A DNA stretch of 64,000 bases from CAYJLF01 sp964371055 (GCA_964371055.1 CAYJLF010000006.1:186001-250000), one strand, 5' to 3'; shown: positions 26,229 through 35,630, counted from the stretch's first letter. Notes: generated by a model not told the origin, from the letters alone. Numbers and translations are program-made.

Positions 26229-27389
26229 ATGATCAGGCCAAGGCGGCGCGCCTGTCTGACCGCGCTTCCTCTGCTCACGCTGGGACTTCTTCTCGGCCCG
26301 GCCGCGGCCGACCGGTCGCGCGATCCCGGCCGTTACGGAACGAACCCGCATTACGATCCGATCCACGGCGTCGACCGCCTGCAGACGGTCCCTCCGACCA
26401 TCGGACAGTGCACCCAGTGCCATCGCCCGCATGACAACGACGGGTTGACCCCCGAACCGGTTCTCCTCTTCACCGAAAACGGCAACCAGCTCTGCTACAG
26501 CGCCGGCGGACCGAACGGCTGCCACTCCGCGCTCCCCTCAGGGTATCCGGCCACGGAAGAGGACCGGATGCCGGAGAGCGCCCCGGCTCCGGGGTACTTC
26601 GAGGCCAACTCGGGGGGTGTGCGCCTTCCGGGAGTCCTGCAGCGCCGTCGATGGACCGGAGCGACGGTGTACGAGGACAACCGCACTTTCGCGCCCGATC
26701 ACTCCTACTCGCCTCATCGCAACGATCTCGACATGCCGAGGAGGGATGAGGCCGATCGCGGCGTCTGTCTGAACTGCCACGACCCGCACCAGGGGATGAG
26801 CGAGCACGATCTGCTGACCCGCGTCTACCAGCCCTGGGGAGGCGACTGGCCGCGACGGGCTTCGGTCCGTCTCGCGGGCTGCCTCGACTGCCACGGTCCC
26901 ACCGGGCCCCTCGGGATGGAGGAGGAGAACCGCTACATCGCCGATTACTACGACCCGGCCATCAATGCAGACGGTAGCGCCGGACATGCCATCCAGAGGA
27001 ACCGGCAGATCGCCCTCTCCTGGCCGTCCTACATCCGCCCCGGAGACCCCCTTCCCTGCTTCGAGTGCCACAACCCGCACGGCTCGCGCGGGAACGACGG
27101 GGTCAATCCGAACGGCTTCCTCCTCAGCGACCAGCGTCCGGGTTGGAGCGGACTCACGAACACGCGCACCGACCCCGATCAATCGCGCCGGTTCTGCCTG
27201 GGATGCCACATCCCGGCCGATGGCGTGCCCGGCTCGATCACGGTGGGTGGAATCGTGATGAATACGCTCTCGCACCGCGGCGGGCACCAGTCGTTCCATA
27301 TCCAGGGCTGCTTCCAGTGCCACGGCGCTGACTACTCCGACCCGCAGAGCTTCAACGTTCACCACCCGGCGTCGGACGGCAGCGGATGA
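26229..27389 (+). CDS. Exported multiheme cytochrome, six CXXCH plus a CX8CH motif
   Basis: 386 residues, with AAAGGAG upstream and a signal peptide (LTALPLLTLGLLLGPAAA). Six canonical sites: CTQCH, CLNCH, CLDCH, CFECH, CLGCH and CFQCH. Between the first and second lies LCYSAGGPNGCHS, in which Cys and CH are separated by eight residues where relatives usually have CYSCH. It looks like a heme site with a six-residue insertion and could still bind heme, as other long CXnCH motifs do. The gene overlaps the following beta-barrel gene by ATGA, so it is the best candidate for the cytochrome that inserts in the barrel. Confidence 0.86.
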   Translation: MIRPRRRACLTALPLLTLGLLLGPAAADRSRDPGRYGTNPHYDPIHGVDRLQTVPPTIGQCTQCHRPHDNDGLTPEPVLLFTENGNQLCYSAGGPNGCHSALPSGYPATEEDRMPESAPAPGYFEANSGGVRLPGVLQRRRWTGATVYEDNRTFAPDHSYSPHRNDLDMPRRDEADRGVCLNCHDPHQGMSEHDLLTRVYQPWGGDWPRRASVRLAGCLDCHGPTGPLGMEEENRYIADYYDPAINADGSAGHAIQRNRQIALSWPSYIRPGDPLPCFECHNPHGSRGNDGVNPNGFLLSDQRPGWSGLTNTRTDPDQSRRFCLGCHIPADGVPGSITVGGIVMNTLSHRGGHQSFHIQGCFQCHGADYSDPQSFNVHHPASDGSG

Positions 27390-29059
27390 CGAGTGGCCCG
27401 CGCAGGGAGGCCGGCCATGACCGCCCGCCCGCGATCGCCCTTCCCGCGGTGATCCTCGTCGCCGTCATCCTCCTTGCCCCGAGTCGGGCGGAGGCGACAT
27501 GGAACGTCCGCGCTCTGGGCAACTACCAGTCGGCGCGCTATGGCCAGACCCGGGCCGAGAACGCCTACGTCGACCTCCTCGCGCGCCAGGCGATCGTCTT
27601 CGGCGGCACGAACACCCTGAATCTCGGCTGGCGGCTGCGCCGCGACGATGACCTCGGGTCGGACCGCCACATCCTGACGGGGCAGGTCAACGGCGACCTG
27701 CGGGCCGGAATCCTGGCCCTCTATCTCCGTCACCGCCCCGCCCAACGTCCCTCCCTCAACACGCCGGCCGCGTGGCGGCGAGAAGACACGGTCATCGGCG
27801 GCTCGCTCCTGCCCGACCGCCTGCCGGAACTGCACTACGATGAAACGCGCCGCGATCGCGATGAACCGGGATCGGGCGCGACGCGTACATCCGGGATCGA
27901 CCGCCGCATGCGGAGCGTGTGGAGCCTCTCCGGACTGACCTTCGACTACACCTACCGAAAGGCCGAGAGCACCACCCCGGCCGATCCCGCGACCAGTCTC
28001 ACCGCAGATCTGGTCCGCATCTCCACCGATCACACCGGTGGCGTCGACTGGACCGCGTCGATCCGACCCGACCTGAGCATGAACGCCCTCTGGCGCGCGT
28101 CCGACGGGATGGTCGAGCGAACCGGAAGCCGCGATCGGCGATCCCGCTACCAACGCGCCGAGTCGGGTCTCACCTATCAACCGTGGAAGCCGCTCTTCCT
28201 GACCGGTTCGGCCTCCTGGCAGCACACGAGGAGCCGCCTCGCCGGGGAAGGATGGCGGAACGGGCGGACGCTCGATCTTTCCGGCAACCTGAGCGTGCGC
28301 CCCTGGCGCTTCCTCGAAATCACGGGCGCGCGGTCGTACCAGGAACAGACTTCGACCGAGCAGTCGGGCAGCTCGGTCGACTACGCCCTCGCACTCGTGC
28401 GGGCATCCGGACGGGCGCTCCCGGAGTTGCTCGTCAACGCCGCTGCTTCGCGCACCTGGACTCTCTCCCGGGCCGGCGCGACTCCCCCGGCGAACCAGGC
28501 GAGTTTCGGAGTGACCGGCGCGGTGCGACCCGGCCTCGATCTGGTCTATACCCTCTCCGGCCAGGCGCTCGAGGGAGTAAGCGATGACCTCCGCTATCAG
28601 GTCTCGCAGGGCGCGGAGATCCGCTTGCGCCCGTCCGGGGCGTTCCGCTTCATTACGTCGGTCCAAACGCAGCGCCTGGGCGGCGAGGTGACCCTGCGAA
28701 ACCCTGACCGCACGCAGGTGCGTCTCGAGACTCTGTACACGGGCGAGAGCGGCGGTTCGGCCTCGCTGGCCTACTCCACGCAGACGCTGCGGAATGCGGC
28801 CTCCTCCACCCGGTATACTCTGACCAGCAACGCGTCGCTCCCCTGGCGGCGGGTCGCGCTCGCCTGGAACGGCCAGGCCGCCCGCACCGCCGGCGCCTTG
28901 TCCGAGGCCGGACGGTCCTGGGGCTTTGCTTCGTCCGTCAGCCTGCGGACCCGCCTGCAACGACTGACGGAGGTGACGACGACGTTCACCCGTACCTTGC
29001 CCGCCCTGGGGGCCGGAAGCAGCGTCTGGCAGGCATCGATCCAGCAGAGGTTGCGGTGA
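27386..29059 (+). CDS. Outer-membrane beta-barrel protein of the cytochrome conduit
   Basis: 557 residues; the ATG overlaps the previous stop (ATGA). A signal peptide (AIALPAVILVAVILLAPSRAEA) is followed by alternating hydrophobic/polar strands through to the C-terminus, for example TLNLGWRLRRD, LRAGILALYLRHRP and VSLRTRLQRLTEVTTTFTRTL. The end QASIQQRLR fits a barrel terminus, although the last residue is Arg rather than Phe. About twenty or more strands are expected. It has no heme motif. In porin-cytochrome complexes (MtrCAB, Geobacter Pcc) such a barrel sleeves a periplasmic multiheme cytochrome. Assignment rests on context and strand pattern. Confidence 0.78.
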   Translation: MTSGPRREAGHDRPPAIALPAVILVAVILLAPSRAEATWNVRALGNYQSARYGQTRAENAYVDLLARQAIVFGGTNTLNLGWRLRRDDDLGSDRHILTGQVNGDLRAGILALYLRHRPAQRPSLNTPAAWRREDTVIGGSLLPDRLPELHYDETRRDRDEPGSGATRTSGIDRRMRSVWSLSGLTFDYTYRKAESTTPADPATSLTADLVRISTDHTGGVDWTASIRPDLSMNALWRASDGMVERTGSRDRRSRYQRAESGLTYQPWKPLFLTGSASWQHTRSRLAGEGWRNGRTLDLSGNLSVRPWRFLEITGARSYQEQTSTEQSGSSVDYALALVRASGRALPELLVNAAASRTWTLSRAGATPPANQASFGVTGAVRPGLDLVYTLSGQALEGVSDDLRYQVSQGAEIRLRPSGAFRFITSVQTQRLGGEVTLRNPDRTQVRLETLYTGESGGSASLAYSTQTLRNAASSTRYTLTSNASLPWRRVALAWNGQAARTAGALSEAGRSWGFASSVSLRTRLQRLTEVTTTFTRTLPALGAGSSVWQASIQQRLR

Positions 29060-29111
29060 CACGACAGAAGCTCACGCGCGCCCCGCGGCGACAGGGCGCA
29101 CGGAACGGAGG

Positions 29112-29711
29112 ATGAACGGCGTGACCCATCAGACGAGAACACGGAGCGCGGCCGCGACCCTGGCCCTGGCGATCGCCGTGGGCGTCCTGGCTGGTTGCTC
29201 GGGAAGCCGCAGCTTCGTCAATCCCGAGGCCGATCTGAGCTACTACGAGCGGATCGGAGTTCTGCCGTTCGCCACCCTCGGGCCGGACCGCCTGGCCGGA
29301 GACAAGATGGCGTCGGTCGTGACGACCCACCTCCTCGTCTCGCGGCGCTTCGAGGTGGCGGAGCCGGGCATCTTCCTCGGCGCGTATGTCAAGCATGTCG
29401 GCTCCACCAACGCGCCTCCCGTCGGCCTGACCCAGGACAAGCTCACCCTGATCGCCAACGACACCGGTGTGCAGGGAATCATCGAGGGTACCGTGCGTGA
29501 CTTTGACTACACGCGGGACACTCCTCCTCGCCCGATGATCTCGATCGAGGTTCGGCTGGTCGACTGCGAGACCGGACGCATCGTCTGGTCGACCGGGGTT
29601 ACCCGTCGCGGCGGTCCCTCGATTCCGCTCTTCAATCTCGGCGGTACGCGCACCCTGCCGGAACTGGCGGAAGAGATCGCGGCCGAGATCGTGGGCCGGT
29701 TGCCCCGGTAG
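29112..29711 (+). CDS. CsgG-like outer-membrane lipoprotein (first copy)
   Basis: 199 residues, with GGAGGATG at the start. The signal peptide ends in a lipobox LAGC (about residues 26-29), giving a lipid-anchored mature protein. The mature part resembles the CsgG/TolB-like nucleotide-free alpha/beta domain: RIGVLPFATLG, ... FEVAEPGIFLGAYV, ... DTGVQGIIEGTVRDF and VRLVDCETGRIVWSTGV. CsgG proteins form secretion channels for curli; shorter relatives are simply OM-associated. It is 6 bases upstream of a paralogue, which suggests a two-component outer-membrane assembly. Confidence 0.75.
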   Translation: MNGVTHQTRTRSAAATLALAIAVGVLAGCSGSRSFVNPEADLSYYERIGVLPFATLGPDRLAGDKMASVVTTHLLVSRRFEVAEPGIFLGAYVKHVGSTNAPPVGLTQDKLTLIANDTGVQGIIEGTVRDFDYTRDTPPRPMISIEVRLVDCETGRIVWSTGVTRRGGPSIPLFNLGGTRTLPELAEEIAAEIVGRLPR

Positions 29712-29716
29712 GCGTC

Positions 29717-30367
29717 ATGCTTCGGAACGCGCACAACCCGCCCGGCCTCCGCGCGACGATTCCGGTTCTCGCCGCCGTCCTGCTTCTGCTGGCCGGCTGC
29801 GGCGCCGGGGTTCGCGCCTTCCGCGCGCCGGGTCCGGGCCTGCCGGCCGGGACGACGATCGCGTTCCTTCCTCTCGTCAACCTGACCGAGCAGGAGAGCG
29901 CCGGCCGCCTCGTCACCGACAAACTCGTGGTCGAACTGGGACGCACCCGGCAGTTCACGGTCCAGGATCCCGGCATCGTAATCGGGGAATTGCGTCGCCT
30001 TCGCATTCTCACGCCGGACCGGATGTCGGCGTCGCAGATGGCGGATCTGGCCCTGGCGACCGGGACGAACTACTTCCTCACAGGAACCGTGACCCAGTGC
30101 CGCGCCGGCGACGGGACCCCGGGTTCATTTCCCGTCGCCGCGGTCTCGCTGCGCCTCGTCGACGGCACCACCGGGACGGTGCTGTGGGCCGCGACCCTGG
30201 CGAGAACCGGCAACGATCGGGAAACTTTCTTCGGCCTCGGAAGAGTGCGGAGCCTCGATCTCCTCGCGGCCGACATGGCGCACGAGATGGTGGGGTCGAT
30301 GAGAGATCTTCTCGAGCCGGGTCGCCCGCTGATCGCGGTCCAACGACAGGCGGAGGAGACGCGATGA
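29717..30367 (+). CDS. CsgG-like outer-membrane lipoprotein (second copy)
   Basis: 216 residues, starting 6 bases after the first copy. The lipobox LAGC follows a hydrophobic run (IPVLAAVLLLLAGC). The fold landmarks repeat those of its neighbour: TIAFLPLVNLTEQE, a VELGRTRQFTVQDPG segment, ALATGTNYFLTGTV and LRLVDGTTGTVLWAATL. Sequence identity between the two looks low, so this is an old duplication. It ends with ATGA overlapping the next gene. A shared outer-membrane structural or secretion role is inferred. Confidence 0.75.
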   Translation: MLRNAHNPPGLRATIPVLAAVLLLLAGCGAGVRAFRAPGPGLPAGTTIAFLPLVNLTEQESAGRLVTDKLVVELGRTRQFTVQDPGIVIGELRRLRILTPDRMSASQMADLALATGTNYFLTGTVTQCRAGDGTPGSFPVAAVSLRLVDGTTGTVLWAATLARTGNDRETFFGLGRVRSLDLLAADMAHEMVGSMRDLLEPGRPLIAVQRQAEETR

Positions 30368-30906
30368 CGAGGCCGGTCACTCTCTCCTGCCATCCGAAGC
30401 TGGAGCGGCCGCGCGACCGCCGTCTGATCCGGTCCAGTTCGGCCGCCCTGCTCGGTCTCATCTTCTGCGGCCTCGCCGGCTGCGAGCAGCCGTTCGAGGC
30501 CATCGTCGTGCGGGTGACGCACCGGGTCTTCCCCGCGTTCAACGAGACGCACCGTGTAGCCCCCGGAGAACGCTTTCCGATCGGGGACACCGAGTTCTCC
30601 GGTCGCATTGTCGAGTTCCTGCCCGACTTCGCCCTCGACGAGACGACGAAGAAGCCATTCTCCCGGTCGCGAGACCTGCGCAATCCGGCGGTGCGGATCG
30701 AGGTCTACGAGGGGGATCGGAAGGTCGAGGATGCCTGGGCCTTCCAGGGCGAGGGGCCGCCTCATTACGCCAAGACTTCGCTGCTCGCCTTCCGCATCGA
30801 GGAACTGGTCTGGCGTCCGGGGCAGGAGCCGATTTCACCCACACCGGCGGCCGACAGCACGGCCGCCAGTCCTGCCGACACGGTCGAGTCGTCCGGGCAG
30901 CCGTGA
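30364..30906 (+). CDS. Lipoprotein of unknown function in the cytochrome cluster
   Basis: 180 residues; the ATG overlaps the preceding stop (ATGA). The signal sequence ends in a lipobox GLAGC. The mature part has a beta-rich pattern (HRVAPGERFPIGDTEFSGRIVEFLPDF, NPAVRIEVYEGDRKVEDAWAF) and a Pro/Thr/Ser-rich tail. It resembles small periplasmic domains that handle a bound ligand in cytochrome maturation (ResB-like), but I cannot assign it. Its position between the outer-membrane lipoproteins and the giant cytochrome suggests a role in conduit assembly. Confidence 0.65.
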   Translation: MTRPVTLSCHPKLERPRDRRLIRSSSAALLGLIFCGLAGCEQPFEAIVVRVTHRVFPAFNETHRVAPGERFPIGDTEFSGRIVEFLPDFALDETTKKPFSRSRDLRNPAVRIEVYEGDRKVEDAWAFQGEGPPHYAKTSLLAFRIEELVWRPGQEPISPTPAADSTAASPADTVESSGQP

Positions 30907-30950
30907 CGGTCCGCCCGAATCCACCGGTTTCGATAGAGGGGAGTCGATCG

Positions 30951-33900
30951 ATGAAGTCATGGGTGACGGGGATTCGAGCAACCGGAGCCCTCGCGGCCCT
31001 GGCTGTCGTGGTCCTGGGCCTGGGTCGAGCCGACATCGCGCTCTCGGACAAGAACGACGCCCGCCGGGATTGCGTCGACTGCCATCGCGAAGCGGTGGAG
31101 CGTTACACCGGCGCGGCCGTCACACACCAGCCGATCCGGGAGAACGACTGCAAGTCGTGCCACAAGAGCCACGGCTTCCAGCAGAAACTGAGTTTGACGG
31201 CCGGCCCGCCGCAGATCTGCGCCCCCTGCCACGCCGCCCAGATGGCCGACGGAACCGCGCACTCCGGCCACCCGGTCCCGGAGCGCGGCGACTGTCTCGT
31301 CTGCCATGCGCCCCATCACTCCGACCAGAAGGGGCTCATCCGCAGGTACGATGCCGAGACCGCCTGCCTTGCCTGTCACGCTCCGATCCAAGAGGCGATC
31401 GCCGCCGGAGTTCACGCGCCGCTGAAAGGTGACCGCTGCGAGGCCTGCCACCAGGTTCACGGCAACGATCGGGCCGGATTGCTGAAGGCCGAGCAGGAGT
31501 CGCTCTGCCTGTCCTGCCATGGCGGCGATCGCTCGGCCCTTGCGGCCCGACATCCCGGCGCCGGCTGGGAGAAGCAGCCCTGTGGCCAGTGCCACGATCC
31601 TCACGGGAGCGCGGTGCCGGGGCTGCTCTACGCCGGCGGCCACGCTCCGTATCGTCAGGGAGAGTGCGACACGTGTCACGAGTCGATGGAGGGCGGCGCA
31701 CTCACCGCCGAGGTCCCGGAGCTCTGCCTCACCTGCCACGACGGCCTGGCTGACGCGGAGCAACGCCGGCACCCGCATACGCCGGTTTCCGGGGGCGACT
31801 GCCTCACCTGTCACGACGCCCACTCCGGAGTGACCGCGGCAGTGCTCAAGGGATCCCAGGTCGAAGTCTGCGGCGCTTGCCATGAAGACCTCGATCCGGC
31901 CGCGATGAGCCCGCTCCCCTCGTCGACGCACGCGCCGTTCGCCCGCCAGGAGTGCGGAGCCTGCCACGATCCGCACGGCTCGGATCGCGCGGCTTTCCAG
32001 AAGGCCGACGGGCGCGCGGCCTGCGCCCCCTGCCATGCCGAAATCGATTCCCTCGCGACCAACGCAAAGGTTCCGCACGCGGCGATGGCGTCGATGGAGT
32101 GCAGCGACTGCCACGCCTCCCACGCCTCGGGCCACCCGGCGCTGCTCAAGGAGGAGCCCGGAAAGCTCTGCGGCTCCTGCCACGAGAAGACCACCCCGCA
32201 CGCCACCGACCGATTCTCGCACCCGCCGTTCGCTGAGGCGGACTGCGGAACCTGCCACACGGTCCACGGGGGCGACCAGGCGCACCTGCTGAAGGCCGCC
32301 ACGACCCGGGAGCTCTGCATCACGTGTCACAACATGATCACCACCCACGAGCAGATGCCGGTCGTCCACGCCGGGTTCAAGGACCAGGACTGCATGGACT
32401 GCCACCTGCCCCATTCCGGGCCGGAGGAATTCGGCCTGGTCGCCGCGCCGCGTGAACTCTGCGGCAACTGCCACGGCGACGTCATCGCACGGGCCGCGGC
32501 GGTCAAGAATCCTCACGCCCCGGTGGCCGAGGGGATGTGCGTGCGCTGCCACGCGGGACATGGCTCGAAGACGGCCGGCCTGTTGGTGGCCAACGAGCGC
32601 GCCATCTGCCTGCAGTGCCACCCGACCGTCATGCGGCAACTGCAACGCGCCACTCCGCATGCCCCGGCTCGCGACGGAGAGTGCAACGCCTGCCACGAGG
32701 CCCACGGCTCCGACTTCAAAGGGATGCTGACCCAGACGACGCAGGATCTCTGCCGCAATTGCCACGATATCGCCGACCCCGAGCTGAAGGCGAAGCACAA
32801 GGGGGCCGATCCGGCCCAGATGAACTGCTCCGGATGCCATCAGCCCCACGGATCGGAAGGGAAGGGGCTGCTCCCCACCCGCCAGCACGAACCGTTTGCG
32901 GCCGGGGAGTGCGCCGCCTGTCACGGCGACGGGATCCCGGGACCGATCGAAGGCTCGCAGACCGAGATCTGCGGGCTCTGTCACTCCGATCAGACTGCGA
33001 CCCAGCCCGGGGAGACCGTCCACGGTCCCGTCTCCCAGGGCGACTGCTCGGCCTGCCATAACCCGCACGGCTCCGAGGCCGACTCGCTGCTGATCGCGCC
33101 GCCGCAGGAGCTCTGCCGCGGGTGCCACGAGGACCTCTACCAGAGCGCCTCGGTGCGACACGCCCCGTTCGAGGACGGGAAGTGCGCCGAGTGCCATGCG
33201 TCCCACCGCGCGGAGCGGGACAACCTGCTCAAGCAGGAGACCGCGTCCCTCTGCTTCTCCTGCCATCCGGCTCTCCAGCAGATCATCGAGAGCGGACGGG
33301 CCCATGCGCCGGTGGCGGAGAACCGCTGTGACACCTGTCATGACGCCCATGCCTCCGACCAGGCCGGGCTCCTGAAGTCTCCTCCGGACCAGCTCTGCGC
33401 CTCCTGCCACCCGCTCGATGCGGCTCTGCGGGGGAAGCACCGCGGCTACCCGCTCAAGCAGGAGGCCTGCCTTGGTTGTCACGATCCCCACGCCTCCGCG
33501 AAACCGGGCCTGATGCTGGCGGCCTCGCACGCTCCTTACTCCCAAGGCAACTGCGCGGCCTGCCATCTGGACGGAGGCGCGGTCAAGGCCACGGGCGAGA
33601 AGCTCTGCCTCCCCTGTCACGGAAGGATCAAAGAAGAGCTCGCCCAACCGCACACGCACGCGGCCACGCGGGACGACCAGGCCTGCCTGGACTGCCACTC
33701 CCCGCACGCCGGGAAAGACCCGAGTCTGATGGCCGGCTCCTCGGAGGCCGCCACCTGCCTGCGCTGCCATGACGCCGCGCAGTTCCGGGGCAAGGCGAGC
33801 CATCTCTCCAAGACACCCGACTGCACCGCCTGTCACGGCGCCCACGGCTCGCCCGAGCCGAAACTGCTCCGAGCGAGTCTCGACGTACTCTGCAACGAGT

Positions 33901-34079
33901 GCCACGAGTCGGCGGCGAAGCACCAACACCCCCTGGGAGGAGGAATCCTCGATCCGCGCACGAACGAGCCGATGACCTGCCTGTCGTGTCACGAGGCCCA
34001 CGCCTCGGATCACGGTTATCAGTTGATCGCGGACCACCGGAGGGACCTGTGCGTCGAGTGCCACGCGTCGGGCCTCTGA
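30951..34079 (+). CDS. Giant 42-heme c-type cytochrome built of tandem repeats
   Basis: 1042 residues from the ATG at 30951, with GGGGAG 7 bases upstream and a signal peptide (ALAALAVVVLGLGRADIA). I counted 42 canonical CXXCH motifs, about one per 24 residues, and essentially every cysteine is in one. They alternate in a unit of about 45-50 residues: LCxxCH, a spacer with HAPF or similar, GxCxxCH, then xxHGS and LL. This is the tandem doubleCXXCH pattern, repeated about 21 times. Such a chain should form a long heme wire in the periplasm or outside the cell. No membrane segment follows the signal. It is the second-last functional block before the regulators. Confidence 0.9.
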   Translation: MKSWVTGIRATGALAALAVVVLGLGRADIALSDKNDARRDCVDCHREAVERYTGAAVTHQPIRENDCKSCHKSHGFQQKLSLTAGPPQICAPCHAAQMADGTAHSGHPVPERGDCLVCHAPHHSDQKGLIRRYDAETACLACHAPIQEAIAAGVHAPLKGDRCEACHQVHGNDRAGLLKAEQESLCLSCHGGDRSALAARHPGAGWEKQPCGQCHDPHGSAVPGLLYAGGHAPYRQGECDTCHESMEGGALTAEVPELCLTCHDGLADAEQRRHPHTPVSGGDCLTCHDAHSGVTAAVLKGSQVEVCGACHEDLDPAAMSPLPSSTHAPFARQECGACHDPHGSDRAAFQKADGRAACAPCHAEIDSLATNAKVPHAAMASMECSDCHASHASGHPALLKEEPGKLCGSCHEKTTPHATDRFSHPPFAEADCGTCHTVHGGDQAHLLKAATTRELCITCHNMITTHEQMPVVHAGFKDQDCMDCHLPHSGPEEFGLVAAPRELCGNCHGDVIARAAAVKNPHAPVAEGMCVRCHAGHGSKTAGLLVANERAICLQCHPTVMRQLQRATPHAPARDGECNACHEAHGSDFKGMLTQTTQDLCRNCHDIADPELKAKHKGADPAQMNCSGCHQPHGSEGKGLLPTRQHEPFAAGECAACHGDGIPGPIEGSQTEICGLCHSDQTATQPGETVHGPVSQGDCSACHNPHGSEADSLLIAPPQELCRGCHEDLYQSASVRHAPFEDGKCAECHASHRAERDNLLKQETASLCFSCHPALQQIIESGRAHAPVAENRCDTCHDAHASDQAGLLKSPPDQLCASCHPLDAALRGKHRGYPLKQEACLGCHDPHASAKPGLMLAASHAPYSQGNCAACHLDGGAVKATGEKLCLPCHGRIKEELAQPHTHAATRDDQACLDCHSPHAGKDPSLMAGSSEAATCLRCHDAAQFRGKASHLSKTPDCTACHGAHGSPEPKLLRASLDVLCNECHESAAKHQHPLGGGILDPRTNEPMTCLSCHEAHASDHGYQLIADHRRDLCVECHASGL

Positions 34080-34136
34080 CGAGATCCGTGACGCCCTCGT
34101 CCTCGCCCCCGGTCGCGGGGTCCCGGGGAGTCGGTC

Positions 34137-35630
34137 GTGCCTGACCGCGTCCGGCGGCCGCCGTCCGGCTCGATCAAACGGCGGATCCTGCTGGCCAACG
34201 GGATCGTGCTGGTCCTCATGATCGGCGGATCCCATCTCGCCACCTACCTGCACTGGCGGGGGCAGCTCCGTCAGTTCGCCGAGGCACAGGGCTGGTCGAT
34301 CGCCAGTGTTTCCACCCAGCGCATCTACCGGGAGTTCTGCACCGGCGACATCGACGGCATCCGCGATCTCATGCGCACCGTCGTGGCCGAGGATGCGGTG
34401 CATTCCATGCGGATCACCAATCAGGTCGGCCTCGTCCTGATCTCAGCCAATCGCGCCGAGGAGCACACGCTGCGCATCCCCCTCTCGGCCCAAGTCCGGC
34501 AGGGCCGGCGCGACGTCGGCACTCCGACCCGCCTCGGTCACCGCGATGAAAGCCTCGAGTTCTTCGTTCCGATCCCACGCGACGACAACTGCCGGCAGTG
34601 CCACTACCCCACCCAGCCGGAAATGGCGGTGGTCCATATGACCATGACGACGGCAAGGCTCGCCGACATCGTCCACGTCTCGTCGATCCAGGTCATCCTG
34701 ATCACCGTCCTGACCGTCGGACTTCTCTTCCTCGCCCTCATGCTCCTCTTCCGGCGGGCGGTCGACCGGCCGGTCGGCGAGATCGTCACCGTGATGCAAA
34801 GGGCCAAGGCCGGCGACCTCGATGTGCGAACCCCGGTTCGCCGGCCGGATGAGTTCGGGATCATCGCCGCGGAGCTGAATCACATGCTCGAGCAACTGGG
34901 CGGAGCGCGGGAGCAGGTCCGCCAGCTCCACCAGCAGCAGCTCGATCGTCAGGGCCGTTTGGCCACGATCGGGAACCTCGCCTCCGCCGTCGCCCACGAG
35001 ATCAAGAACCCGCTGGCCGGAATCCGGGGCGGCATGGAGGTGCTGGAACAAGGGCTCGCTCCCGGCGACGAACGCCGCGAGATCACCCGCGCGATCGTCG
35101 ACGAGGTCGACCGGATCAATCGGATGGTCCGCGATCTCCTCTCCTACTCGCGCCGGCCGAACCCGGAGACCGTGCCGGCCGGTGTCTGCGACCTCCTCGA
35201 CGATGTCATCTCCCAGGCTCGTCAGCTCCCGGACGCCCCGAAAGTGCAGATCGTGCATGAAGCACGCTGCGCCTGCCGCGTCGCGGTCGACTACCAGCTG
35301 ATCAAGCAGGCGTTCCTCAACATCATCCAGAACGCCTTCGACGCGATGCCTCAGGGAGGGACTCTCACCCTGATCTGCGACCAGGCGGAGGGCATGGCGT
35401 TGATCCGGTTCCACGACACGGGAGGCGGGATCAGCCCCGAGGCCGCCGTTCGCGTCATGCAACCGTTCTACACGACACGGCATCGCGGGACCGGCCTCGG
35501 ATTGCCGATCGCGCTTTCGATCGTCGAAGCGCATGACGGGGTGATCACCTTCGACACCGAGCCCGGTCGCGGCACCACCTTTACGGTCCACCTGCCTCTC
35601 ATCGCGAAGAAGGAGCAGAGCGTCTCATGA
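34137..35630 (+). CDS. Sensor histidine kinase with periplasmic heme c-type motif
   Basis: 497 residues from a GTG (GGGGAG 7 bases upstream). The first membrane helix is at about 17-38, the periplasmic sensor at about 40-182 and the second helix at about 184-206, followed by HAMP (about 206-258), HisKA with His287 in AVAHEIKNPL, and HATPase (NIIQNAFDAM, GGGIS, TGLGLPIA). The sensor carries CRQCH at residues 152-156, a canonical covalent heme c site, so it likely reads redox state, oxygen, NO or electron-chain load. Its stop overlaps the next gene (ATGA), making a two-component pair. Confidence 0.87.
   Translation: MPDRVRRPPSGSIKRRILLANGIVLVLMIGGSHLATYLHWRGQLRQFAEAQGWSIASVSTQRIYREFCTGDIDGIRDLMRTVVAEDAVHSMRITNQVGLVLISANRAEEHTLRIPLSAQVRQGRRDVGTPTRLGHRDESLEFFVPIPRDDNCRQCHYPTQPEMAVVHMTMTTARLADIVHVSSIQVILITVLTVGLLFLALMLLFRRAVDRPVGEIVTVMQRAKAGDLDVRTPVRRPDEFGIIAAELNHMLEQLGGAREQVRQLHQQQLDRQGRLATIGNLASAVAHEIKNPLAGIRGGMEVLEQGLAPGDERREITRAIVDEVDRINRMVRDLLSYSRRPNPETVPAGVCDLLDDVISQARQLPDAPKVQIVHEARCACRVAVDYQLIKQAFLNIIQNAFDAMPQGGTLTLICDQAEGMALIRFHDTGGGISPEAAVRVMQPFYTTRHRGTGLGLPIALSIVEAHDGVITFDTEPGRGTTFTVHLPLIAKKEQSVS

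Noticed and set aside
30957..34403. Minus-strand open frame of 1148 residues opposite the giant cytochrome
   Set aside because: It is a shadow of the CXXCH repeat on the other strand: low-complexity Val/Ala/Gly/Arg composition without motifs. The plus strand has the signal peptide and heme sites.
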